Shown: positions 55,202 through 62,210 of the stretch, one piece after another
Layout: each line of letters begins with the position of its first letter
Position numbering within the stretch: the stretch's first letter is position 1
Assembly (NCBI GenBank): GCA_964522665.1
Contig: CAZFVY010000030.1
Span: 1 to 62,210, forward strand
DNA length: 62,210 bases
Source of the DNA: CAZFVY01 sp964522665
GTDB taxonomy: Bacteria; Verrucomicrobiota; Verrucomicrobiia; Limisphaerales; CAZFVY01
Direction of reading: 5' to 3'
Notes under the pieces: model-generated
Databases searched by the model: none
Told to the model about the DNA's origin: nothing
Seen by the model: only the letters and a program-made list of their open reading frames with translations
Translations under genes and position numbers: made by a program

Positions 55202-58200
55202 TTACGGAAAGACGGGCACAACCTGCCCGCGGATTTCGCCGCCGCCGTTGTTCAGCGTGTGAATGTTGGCATAAACCAAACCATCAACGAGGTAACCGAG
55301 TTGATCGGACGTCAGCGTCAAGGTTCCCGCCAGCACGCCGTTGGTTCCGCTGAAGCCGAGCAGCGGGTGCAACACGTTGGCGGGCATGCCCACCGGCGCC
55401 GGACCGTGAATGTGGGCCGCCACGGGGGTCGAGGAGAGGCCGGAATACGCGACGTTATAGATGAATTGGTTTCCAACCAAACTGAAGACGCCGGAGCCGG
55501 TCGCCGAGGTCGTCACCGCCGGCGTCTCGTTGGCGCCGGCCAACGCCGCCGCGAAATGGATCGGCGTCACCTGGCCGCGGATTTCACCGGCGGGATTTGC
55601 GGACGTGTGGATGTTCGCGTAGATCTGCCCATTGGTCAGCGCGGTCATTTGATCCGCCGTCAACGTCAACGTGCCCGACATCACGCCATCGGCGGCCGCT
55701 CCCAACGGGCTAAACGGCTGGAACACGCCGGCGGCTTGCGCGCTCGTCGCGGGGCCGTGGATGTGCGCCGCGATTGGCGGACCGGTTAATCCGGCGTAGC
55801 TGATGCTGTAACTCAACGCGTTGCCCTCCAGGCTGAAGAGGGCATAGCCGACCGCGGGCGTCGTAACCGGCGTCGGTCTTTCGCGGTCCCCGTTCATCCA
55901 CGCGGTGAACGGCGTGACCACCGCGCTCGTGTGATCCTGCAACCGATAGAAGGACGTCGCCGAGTCCGTAGGCACAATCGCGGTCTGGTTCGAGGTCGTC
56001 AGAATATCCACCCAGTTCGACGCGCTCAAACTGGTTTTGCGCTGGAGAAGATAGGGTGGCGTGCCGCCCGACCAACTCAGAGTCAACGCCGGGCCGCTGG
56101 GCGTGACGCCCGTGAAATGGAGCGGGGCCACGACCGTAATGCTGCCGAACAATCCGTGGTCCTCGGGCGAACCGCCCGCGCCGATGCCCGCCGTGAAATA
56201 GAGCGTGTTCGTATCGCCGCCGCTGCCGCCATTTCCGAATTTGAGGCCCCACAGCCCTTGGATTGAAATCGGTAGTCCCCTCGGGTCCAGTAGTGTGCCC
56301 AGGAAAAGGCCGGTTTGCGGATCGAACGCGTTGATCCGGCCGTCGGCGAAATTGCCGACCAGCAGATCCTCCGCCCATAACCCGAAGCTACCGGGCGCCA
56401 GCGCCAGACCCCAAGGCGAATTTAACGGGCCGTTCGAGACGAGGCGTCTCACCCGATTGCCGCTCGTGTCGAAAACATTGAGGTAGCCGTTGCCCGGACC
56501 GCCCACGTCGTCATGCTTGTCGGCGTCCTGCTTCGCGTAAGTGACGTAGAGACTGCCGCCAAAATTCTGCACGTTAAAAGGCGCGAATCCGGCGGGGATC
56601 GTCGAGTCAGAAAACGAACCGGCGAGTTTGACGCTGGCGTAATTGGCGTCGAAAACGTCGATGGTTCCCGCGTTAAAATTCGCCGCGTAAAGATAATTGC
56701 TCGCGCCGACGCTGCCGGCCGCCAGCCCTTTGTAAACGGCGCCCGACGCGGAGTTATCGACCTTGAGTACCGCGGCCGGCCCGCTGGCCCAACCGGAAAT
56801 CGTGCCGTCCTCAGTCGAGAAGATGAATCGCGCCGGCGCGTTCGAAGCGCCGGACGGGACGACGAAATTGGTCGTGCTGTTGAAGATGATTCCCGTCGGC
56901 GAAGCCGGCCCGGCCGCGCCGGCGGGAGGCGGAATCGTCACCACGAGCGCTTGGATTGCGCCGGTCGAGTTATAAAGCGTGGAGACACCCGCATGATTGT
57001 CGGAGATCCAGAACGGGCTGGTGGCGCTGGTGGCGATGCCCCACGGGTTGACCAGATTGGTGTCGATGATCGACGTCAAGCCCGTCACGTCCGAAACCAG
57101 GTTGTGTTCCACGTCCGGCCCGGTCGGCGTCACGACCGAGAGGCTGCCGAAGAGTCCGTGATCCTCGGGCGCGCCGCCGCCGGGAATGCCGGCGGCAAAA
57201 TAGAGCGTGTTCGTGTCACCGCCATTGCCGCCGTTGCCGAATTTCAACCCCCAGAGACCGATGTTCACCACCGGATCTCCCGCGGGGTCTTTCAGCGTTC
57301 CCCAATAGTCGCCGGAGGTGGGATCGAATACGTTGATTCGGCCATCGGCAAAATTGCCCACCAGCAGGCCGCCCCCGAACGCGCCGAAACCGCCGGGCGC
57401 CAGCGCCAACCCCCAGGGGGAATTCAACACGCCGCTGGAGACAAGCCTTTTAACGAGCACGCCGCTCGTCGTGAACACGTTGACGTACCCGTTCCCCGGA
57501 CCGCCCACGTCGTCGTGTTTATCGGCGTCCTGTTTGGCGTAGGTCACGTACAGGCTGCCACCGAAGTTTTGAATATTAAACGGCGCGAAGCCCGCGGGAA
57601 TGGTCGAATCGGCGAACGTGCCGCTCAGCGTGGCGGCGGCGTAGTTGGCGTCGAAGACGTCGATGGTTCCCGCGTTGAAATTCGCCGCGTACAGATAGTT
57701 GCTGGCGCCGACGCTGCCGGCCGCCAAACCCTTGTACACCGCGCCAGATGCAGATTTATCAACCTTTAAGATGGCCGCGCCCCCGCTGGCCCAGCCCGAG
57801 ATCGTGCCGTCCTCCGTGGCAAAGATGAATTTGGCCGGGGCGTTGGTGCCGCCGGATGGGACGGCGAAATTCGTCGTGCTGTTAAAAATAATTCCCGTGG
57901 GCGCCGCGGGCGGAGTCCCGCCGGCCGGGGGTGGAATCGTTACGACGAGCGCTTGAATGGCGCCGGTCGAATTGTAGAGCGTGGAAAGGCCGGAATGATT
58001 GTCGGAAAGCCAGAACGGGCTGGAGGAACTGGTGGCGATGCCCCACGGGTTGACGAGGTTCGTGTCGGTAACGGCGGCGACGCCGGGCAAATCGGAAACG
58101 AGATTGCGCTGCAGATACGCCGTTTGAGCTTGGGCCGAACCGGCCAGGAGCAACGCCGACATCACCAGGATTGTCGCACGGGCGCGGTGGCCTAGTCGGG

Positions 58201-58249
58201 GAAGTTGAAGCGCTGACAAGGATAAGGAATGCTCATCGAATTCATTCAT
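55202..58249 (-). CDS. secreted duplicated TIGR03118/CHRD protein
   Basis: A 1015-residue exported protein (signal region ATILVMSALLLAGSAQA). Two tandem beta-propeller-like TIGR03118 repeats: one near residues 42-370 opening AYLQRNLVSDLPGVAAVTDT, the second near 373-700 opening HNLVSDVTGLTSIIDTNLVN. Both contain NPWGIATS, PTGIIFNSTTNF, SLYVTYAKQDADKHDDVGGP and SPWGLALAPG. A linker beta domain follows (SWVDILTTS-type segment SNWVDILTTSNQ), then two CHRD domains each with AAHIHGP and YANIHT and ending EIRGQV. Function unknown; CHRD domains occur in extracellular matrix-like proteins. AAAGGA lies 8 nt upstream of ATG 58249. DNA of the two repeats is visibly similar. Confidence 0.85.
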   Translation of the reverse strand: MNEFDEHSLSLSALQLPRLGHRARATILVMSALLLAGSAQAQTAYLQRNLVSDLPGVAAVTDTNLVNPWGIATSSSSPFWLSDNHSGLSTLYNSTGAIQALVVTIPPPAGGTPPAAPTGIIFNSTTNFAVPSGGTNAPAKFIFATEDGTISGWASGGAAILKVDKSASGAVYKGLAAGSVGASNYLYAANFNAGTIDVFDANYAAATLSGTFADSTIPAGFAPFNIQNFGGSLYVTYAKQDADKHDDVGGPGNGYVNVFTTSGVLVKRLVSSGVLNSPWGLALAPGGFGAFGGGLLVGNFADGRINVFDPTSGDYWGTLKDPAGDPVVNIGLWGLKFGNGGNGGDTNTLYFAAGIPGGGAPEDHGLFGSLSVVTPTGPDVEHNLVSDVTGLTSIIDTNLVNPWGIATSATSPFWISDNHAGVSTLYNSTGAIQALVVTIPPPAGAAGPASPTGIIFNSTTNFVVPSGASNAPARFIFSTEDGTISGWASGPAAVLKVDNSASGAVYKGLAAGSVGASNYLYAANFNAGTIDVFDANYASVKLAGSFSDSTIPAGFAPFNVQNFGGSLYVTYAKQDADKHDDVGGPGNGYLNVFDTSGNRVRRLVSNGPLNSPWGLALAPGSFGLWAEDLLVGNFADGRINAFDPQTGLFLGTLLDPRGLPISIQGLWGLKFGNGGSGGDTNTLYFTAGIGAGGSPEDHGLFGSITVVAPLHFTGVTPSGPALTLSWSGGTPPYLLQRKTSLSASNWVDILTTSNQTAIVPTDSATSFYRLQDHTSAVVTPFTAWMNGDRERPTPVTTPAVGYALFSLEGNALSYSISYAGLTGPPIAAHIHGPATSAQAAGVFQPFSPLGAAADGVMSGTLTLTADQMTALTNGQIYANIHTSANPAGEIRGQVTPIHFAAALAGANETPAVTTSATGSGVFSLVGNQFIYNVAYSGLSSTPVAAHIHGPAPVGMPANVLHPLLGFSGTNGVLAGTLTLTSDQLGYLVDGLVYANIHTLNNGGGEIRGQVVPVFP

Positions 58250-58517
58250 ATGGGGTCCTTTCAAAGGTTTCATGGTTCCAATTCCAGACGCTTCCGCCCG
58301 GGCCGAGCGGAAGACGTTCATGCTATGGTGAGATGAGCGGAGCGAAAAAAAGTTCCCGGCGAGTTGTCCCCATCGCGAGGGGTTTAGCTTTGCGCCAAGG
58401 TTCGAGGAGCGCAAGCGAGCGGCGCAACGATTCCGCCCGCGGCGCCGAAGAGTATGTATCTGACGAAATGAAACGACGCCGGACCGTTCGGTCCAGGAGG
58501 CGAGCGAGCGTTGAGGA

Positions 58518-60320
58518 TTAACGCGCGTCCACGCGCGCGGAGGTCTCCACCGTGTACCAATCACCGCGCAGCCAATCCGCGATCAGCCCAATCGCGTGGG
58601 CGTCGAGGATTTGATCGGCGCCGAAGGCCGGCATCCGGTCATTGCGTTTGCCGTAGAAACGCTCGTGTTTGGGATTCGTGATGAAGCTGATCAGCCAATC
58701 GCGCGAGGCGTAGCCGGTGAGGTCCGGGCCGGTCGCGTCCTCGTCCGTCTTGTGAAATTGATGACATTCCGTGCATCGGAAATCCGAACCGGTCAAAAGC
58801 GATTTGCCTGTCGCGATCAGTTTGGCGTCGGCCAAGTCGGCGCCCGACTGCGATTTGAGTTGCGCCTCGGCCGAGATGGCGGCCAGAACTTCGCGCAGCT
58901 TTTCCTTCATGTCGGGCGCAAAGCCGGCGACGTCTTTCTTGACGAATTTAACCATGCGCGAGTCCTTGAATTTCGTGCCGCCGAAATAATTGGAACTGGT
59001 GATGCGGTCCGGGTCCAGCAGGCCGGCCAGCCAGGCGCGGCTGCCGAACCCCTTCAGGTCCGAAGCCGCGGGCGCGTCCTTGACCGCGAAACCCTGGCCA
59101 TCATGACCGTCGTAACGATGGCAACTGGAGCAGTTTTTGGCGAAGAGCTTTGGCCCTTGCGTGAGCGGGTCATCGCGCAACAGGGTCACGGCGCCGGTGG
59201 CCGGAATGCCGTTGGGAGATTGGGCCAGGGTCACGACGCGCTCGGCGTCGCGGTCGGCTTGCTCACGGGCGGCCAGGTAACTGGCGTTGCCGCGATCCTC
59301 GGCGAGGGCCGACATCGTCAGCCGGCCGATGCCGCCGAGCAGCAGGAAGAGCAGGAGCACATTCAGCCAGTGGCCGACGCGTGACTTTCCGATGAGCGGC
59401 ATCAGCGCCACGAGCGTCGCGATAATCCCGGGAATGATCATCGCGCCCCAGATTTCCGTTCCACCGGGGAAATACTTCAGGAACTGGAAGAGGAAGAGAA
59501 AATACCACTCGGGTCGGGCGGCGGAGTATTGCTCGGAGGGATCGGCCGGGGCGCCCAGTTCGGCGCCGTGATGGCGCAGGATGAGAACGAGCACGGCGGC
59601 CAGGACGGCGAGACAGGCCACCGCATCCTTCAGCACTTGATCAGGCCAAAACGCCGCGTCGCGCCGGCGAAACGGCTGCTTCGCCGTGATTCCGTGGCGA
59701 CGGAAAAGATAAATGTGCCCGACCAACAGCGCGACGATCGCGCCCGGCAGGACGCCCGCGTGCAGCGCGAAAAAGCGGGTCAACGTGTGATGCCCGTAAT
59801 CGGCGCCGCCGATGATCAAACGCTGCAATTCGGGTCCGACGAACGGCGTGATGGCCGCGATATTCGTCGCGACCTTGGTCGCCCAGTAACCCTTTTGATC
59901 CCACGGGAGCAGGTAGCCGGTCAGCGACAACCCAAGGGTCAAACCAAGCAGCGCCAGCCCAAACCAGAAATTCACCTCACGCGGCGCCTTGTAGGCGCCA
60001 TCGATCACGACCTGCATTAAATGCAGCACTAGCAGGACAGTCATGGCCTGCGCCGTGAAGTGGTGGAGTCCGCGCAGGAACCATCCGCCGGTCATCTCGT
60101 GCTGAATGTAATACACGCTTTCCCACGCCGTCTGCGCGCTCGGGCTGTACGCCATCCAGAGGACGATCCCCGTAATGAATTGGACCGACAGCGCAAATGT
60201 GAGCGTGCTCCCCCAGACGTAACGCCACCGCGCGCCGCCCGGAATATTCTCGTAAAGCGCCTCGTGGGTCAGCTTGCGGACGCCGGTCCGATGATCCAGC
60301 CAGTCGAACAAGGCTTTCAT
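58518..60320 (-). CDS. cytochrome b fused to a C-terminal di-heme cytochrome c module
   Basis: A 600-residue protein. Residues 1-370 form cytochrome b with paired heme ligands in LRGLHHFTAQAMTVLLVLHL and HAGVLPGAIVALLVGHIYLF, and the Qo-site PEWY motif in ARPEWYFLFLFQFLKYFPGG. After the last TM helix come two c-type heme motifs, CSSCH (NCSSCHRYDGHDGQGF) and CTECH (RCTECHQFHKTDEDATGPDL), replacing a separate cytochrome c1. Preceded by the Rieske gene with an ATGA overlap. The complex oxidises quinol and reduces a c-type cytochrome acceptor, likely feeding the cbb3 oxidase. Confidence 0.93.
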   Translation of the reverse strand: MKALFDWLDHRTGVRKLTHEALYENIPGGARWRYVWGSTLTFALSVQFITGIVLWMAYSPSAQTAWESVYYIQHEMTGGWFLRGLHHFTAQAMTVLLVLHLMQVVIDGAYKAPREVNFWFGLALLGLTLGLSLTGYLLPWDQKGYWATKVATNIAAITPFVGPELQRLIIGGADYGHHTLTRFFALHAGVLPGAIVALLVGHIYLFRRHGITAKQPFRRRDAAFWPDQVLKDAVACLAVLAAVLVLILRHHGAELGAPADPSEQYSAARPEWYFLFLFQFLKYFPGGTEIWGAMIIPGIIATLVALMPLIGKSRVGHWLNVLLLFLLLGGIGRLTMSALAEDRGNASYLAAREQADRDAERVVTLAQSPNGIPATGAVTLLRDDPLTQGPKLFAKNCSSCHRYDGHDGQGFAVKDAPAASDLKGFGSRAWLAGLLDPDRITSSNYFGGTKFKDSRMVKFVKKDVAGFAPDMKEKLREVLAAISAEAQLKSQSGADLADAKLIATGKSLLTGSDFRCTECHQFHKTDEDATGPDLTGYASRDWLISFITNPKHERFYGKRNDRMPAFGADQILDAHAIGLIADWLRGDWYTVETSARVDAR

Positions 60321-60865
60321 GCCACGGGGATTTTCTCTTTGCGGCCAGCCTCGTAATTCTGGAATTTTACCCAGACCTCATTCTGATTGCGGATTTCCCA
60401 TTCGAGGCCGTCCAAGGCGCGCGGGCTCGGGCTGCGCGGATCCTTCAGCGTGCCGTCCACGTTGAACAAGCTGTTATGGCACGGGCACAAAAAACCGTCC
60501 CGATCCGCCCGATAATCGACAAAACAGCCGGCGTGCGGGCAGGTCACGTTCAACACGTGCAGATCCTTCTCGCCCGACCGGCGAATATAGACCGCGCCGA
60601 CCGGCACGTCGGGAAAGCGGTTCCACGCGTCCGTACGGCTGGCGATCACCGAGAATTTCCGGGGCACGCCGTCGGCGGGCAGGGCGTCGAGCGTGGTGAC
60701 GCGCAGCATCTTCCCGCCTTGGGACTTGCGGCGGATCGGGTCGAAAAAGACCACCAACCCCGCCACGGCCGGAACCAGGCCGACGATCCCGCCGATCACC
60801 ATCGCGCAGAATTGTTTCAAGAAACCGCGCCGCTCCGGACTGGGGGATTCAATTGTTTCGCTCAT
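60317..60865 (-). CDS. Rieske iron-sulfur protein
   Basis: A 182-residue protein from ATG 60865. A Tat-like N terminus (PERRGFLKQFCAMVIGGIVG) leads into one TM helix. The [2Fe-2S] ligands are CPHAGC and CPCH in VTCPHAGCFVDY and FLCPCHNSLFNVDGTLKDP. In bc complexes the cluster oxidises quinol at the Qo site. It overlaps the cytochrome b start by ATGA, so the two are one operon. Confidence 0.94.
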   Translation of the reverse strand: MSETIESPSPERRGFLKQFCAMVIGGIVGLVPAVAGLVVFFDPIRRKSQGGKMLRVTTLDALPADGVPRKFSVIASRTDAWNRFPDVPVGAVYIRRSGEKDLHVLNVTCPHAGCFVDYRADRDGFLCPCHNSLFNVDGTLKDPRSPSPRALDGLEWEIRNQNEVWVKFQNYEAGRKEKIPVA

Positions 60866-61217
60866 GATCGCGCATTCAACTCGTCGGGCCGTGAACCCCG
60901 GCAGATTAACGGAAACCGCGCCGAGCGCAACAGCCATTGCCGACGCATCCAAGGGTGATCGCCCGATTTGTCCGCGCTGATCGCCGATCGCCGCCAGCAG
61001 GGCCGCCGCGCCGCGGTGGCAAGCTCGCGCTAGCGCGCGAGGGTTCTCCCGAACGACGCGAGCGTCCGAGTCAACGCCTGGCGCCACCGACGCTCGTGGT
61101 AGGATGCGGCGCCTGCGAAAAGGTTCCCCGTCGAAAGTGGCGCTCGATCCTCCGCCCGACGCTGGATGGCTCCAGTCTCATCTTGATGGCGCTTTCGAAT
61201 TAGACGATCAATGGGCG
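60866..61217. other. divergent intergenic region
   Basis: Separates the Rieske gene from the TSUP gene on opposite strands; promoters presumably lie here, none obvious. In-frame extensions into this stretch from either gene look non-coding. Confidence 0.4.
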
Positions 61218-62000
61218 ATGGACACGGTCTATTTGTGCGCGTTCGCGTTCTTGGCGGGATTCGTCGATTCGGTGGTGGGCGGCGGCGGGCTGATCCAGAT
61301 GCCGGCGCTGTTCATTTTTCTGCCGGCGTCGATGTCGGCCTCGGTCGCGACGGTGGCGGGCACGAATAAAATGGCGTCGATTTGCGGCACGAGCATGGCG
61401 GTCGTCCAATACACGCGCCGGGTGCGGATCAATTGGCGGACGATTCTGCCGGCGGGAATGACCGCGTTTGTGTTTTCGTTCCTCGGCGCGCGGATTGTCA
61501 CGCTGCTCGATCCGCGCGTCATGAAGCCGGTGATTCTCGGGCTGATGATCGCGGTGGCCGGATACACGTTTCTCCGCAAGAGCTTCGGCGATCATCATGC
61601 GCCGCGCCTCGCGCCTGGCAAGGAAGCGTGGGCTGGCCTCCTGGTGGGCGCGGGAATCGGATTCTACGACGGCTTTTTCGGGCCGGGAACCGGCAGTTTC
61701 CTCATCTTCATCTTTATCAGTATTTTCGGATTCGATTTTCTGATCGCCTCGGCGAGCGCGAAAGTGATCAATTGCGCGACAAATCTTTCGGCGGTCGGCT
61801 ATTTCGCGGCGACCGGTCATATCCTCTATCAATACGCATTGCCGATGGGCGCGTGCAACATCCTCGGCTCGCTGGCGGGAACGCGCATGGCGATCCTGAA
61901 AGGGAACGCGTTCGTGCGGGTTTTCTTTCTTGTCGTGGTCACCGCGATGATCGCGCGATTCGGTTGGGACGTTCTCTCGCCGCTGCTTCCGCGGCGCTGA
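61218..62000 (+). CDS. TSUP-family transporter (TauE/SafE, sulfite/organic anion)
   Basis: A 260-residue protein with about eight TM helices. Half-repeat motifs are the N-terminal FLAGFVDSVVGGGGLIQMPA and the second-half GAGIGFYDGFFGPGTGSFLI, the signature of TSUP/DUF81 proteins. Typical partners export sulfite or import sulfoacetate; substrate not determinable here. ATG 61218 starts directly at the first TM region; an upstream in-frame start at 61104 adds residues without family similarity. Confidence 0.92.
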   Translation: MDTVYLCAFAFLAGFVDSVVGGGGLIQMPALFIFLPASMSASVATVAGTNKMASICGTSMAVVQYTRRVRINWRTILPAGMTAFVFSFLGARIVTLLDPRVMKPVILGLMIAVAGYTFLRKSFGDHHAPRLAPGKEAWAGLLVGAGIGFYDGFFGPGTGSFLIFIFISIFGFDFLIASASAKVINCATNLSAVGYFAATGHILYQYALPMGACNILGSLAGTRMAILKGNAFVRVFFLVVVTAMIARFGWDVLSPLLPRR

Positions 62001-62210
62001 AACCAGAGCGCGCGGTGACAACGGGGGCTCCGACCATTTCTCTCGCTTTGAGGAAATCGCCCGCCCGCGTGTCAACCGAGTTGCGCCGCGACTCACGGCA
62101 GAGTTGAGTCGCTACGGCTGATCAACAATCGCGCCGGCCTTTTCAAACGTGTCCAGCGCTAGTGTACTGTTCATGAAATAGGTGGACATAATCGGTTTTT
62201 CGGTGCAATT
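62001..62210. other. window end, no gene recognised
   Basis: The last 90 bp (around AGTGTACTGTTCATGAAATA) have a lower GC content and could be the edge of an insertion sequence, but no terminal repeat or transposase frame is visible. Confidence 0.35.

Noticed and set aside
54917..55789. 290-residue frame starting in the putative ncRNA and running into the TIGR03118 gene
   Set aside because: It crosses a palindromic stem and terminator and is then antisense to a recognised gene.
56205..56486. Peptide-like string GEFNGPFETR resembling the family B repeat translation
   Set aside because: This is antisense to the conserved SPWGLALAPG segment of the TIGR03118 repeat; resemblance is chance.
62140..62210. 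Possible insertion sequence end at the right edge
   Set aside because: No inverted repeat, target duplication or transposase frame can be shown in the 70 bp available.

Overview
The window looks like a GC-rich chromosomal segment from a member of the Verrucomicrobiota. This is inferred from gene content, not from a marker gene. The pointers are a verrucomicrobial-type pseudopilin with a long polar leader before its methylation motif, a large GH106-type hydrolase, a DUF4038 glycosidase, sulfatase-modifying-factor-like and TIGR03118/CHRD secreted proteins, an orphan ADOP permease, a fused CcoN-CcoO oxidase, and several families of short intergenic palindromic repeats.

Layout. 1-0.2 kb: 3' remnant of an IS66 transposase. 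0.7-4.1 kb: MacA/MacB-like export operon. 4.6-7.3 kb: secreted glycosidase and an FGE-fold protein. 7.8-10.2 kb: accessory cluster of small DNA-binding proteins (two ribbon-helix-helix proteins around a shared control region, an HTH protein, a stand-alone DnaA domain IV protein). 10.3-13.8 kb: small housekeeping genes and an amidohydrolase. 13.9-21.0 kb: second accessory block, with two diverged copies of a ~200-bp sequence flanking a DUF3800 gene, followed by a 1526-residue STAND-type NTPase that resembles antiphage proteins. 21.1-24.6 kb: GH106 hydrolase and a truncated glycosidase pseudogene. 24.9-27.8 kb: cardiolipin-synthase-like and glucan phosphorylase genes, coupled. 28.1-36.5 kb: complete cbb3 oxidase operon (ccoI, S, NO, Q, P, G, H, safE-like). 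36.6-48.2 kb: pseudopilin, leuA with an attenuator, phosphoesterase, serine hydrolase, tRNA-Arg(CCT), thioesterase II/MbtH pair, BrkB-like protein, UbiB-like kinase. 48.5-50.9 kb: orphan ADOP permease. 51.7-55.05 kb: A/T-richer island encoding two reverse transcriptases and a structured ncRNA, read as a DRT3 defence system. 55.2-62.0 kb: secreted TIGR03118/CHRD protein, cytochrome b/c fusion with Rieske protein, TSUP transporter.

The most striking loci are: (i) the DRT3-type locus, where a 129-nt element 3' of the second RT has an 11-bp closing stem, two GCAA-capped hairpins and an unpaired ACACAC placed as a template would be, ending in a T-run; (ii) the large STAND NTPase with a nuclease-like N terminus; (iii) a textbook transcription attenuator upstream of leuA, with a 23-codon leader holding six Leu codons and mutually exclusive hairpins; and (iv) the DNA-binding cluster with a free DnaA domain IV.

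Energy metabolism is coherent. The Rieske/cytochrome b-c fusion could pass electrons to the cbb3 oxidase, whose copper loading and heme assembly genes are all present in one operon. All family calls come from reading motifs by eye; no database search was possible.
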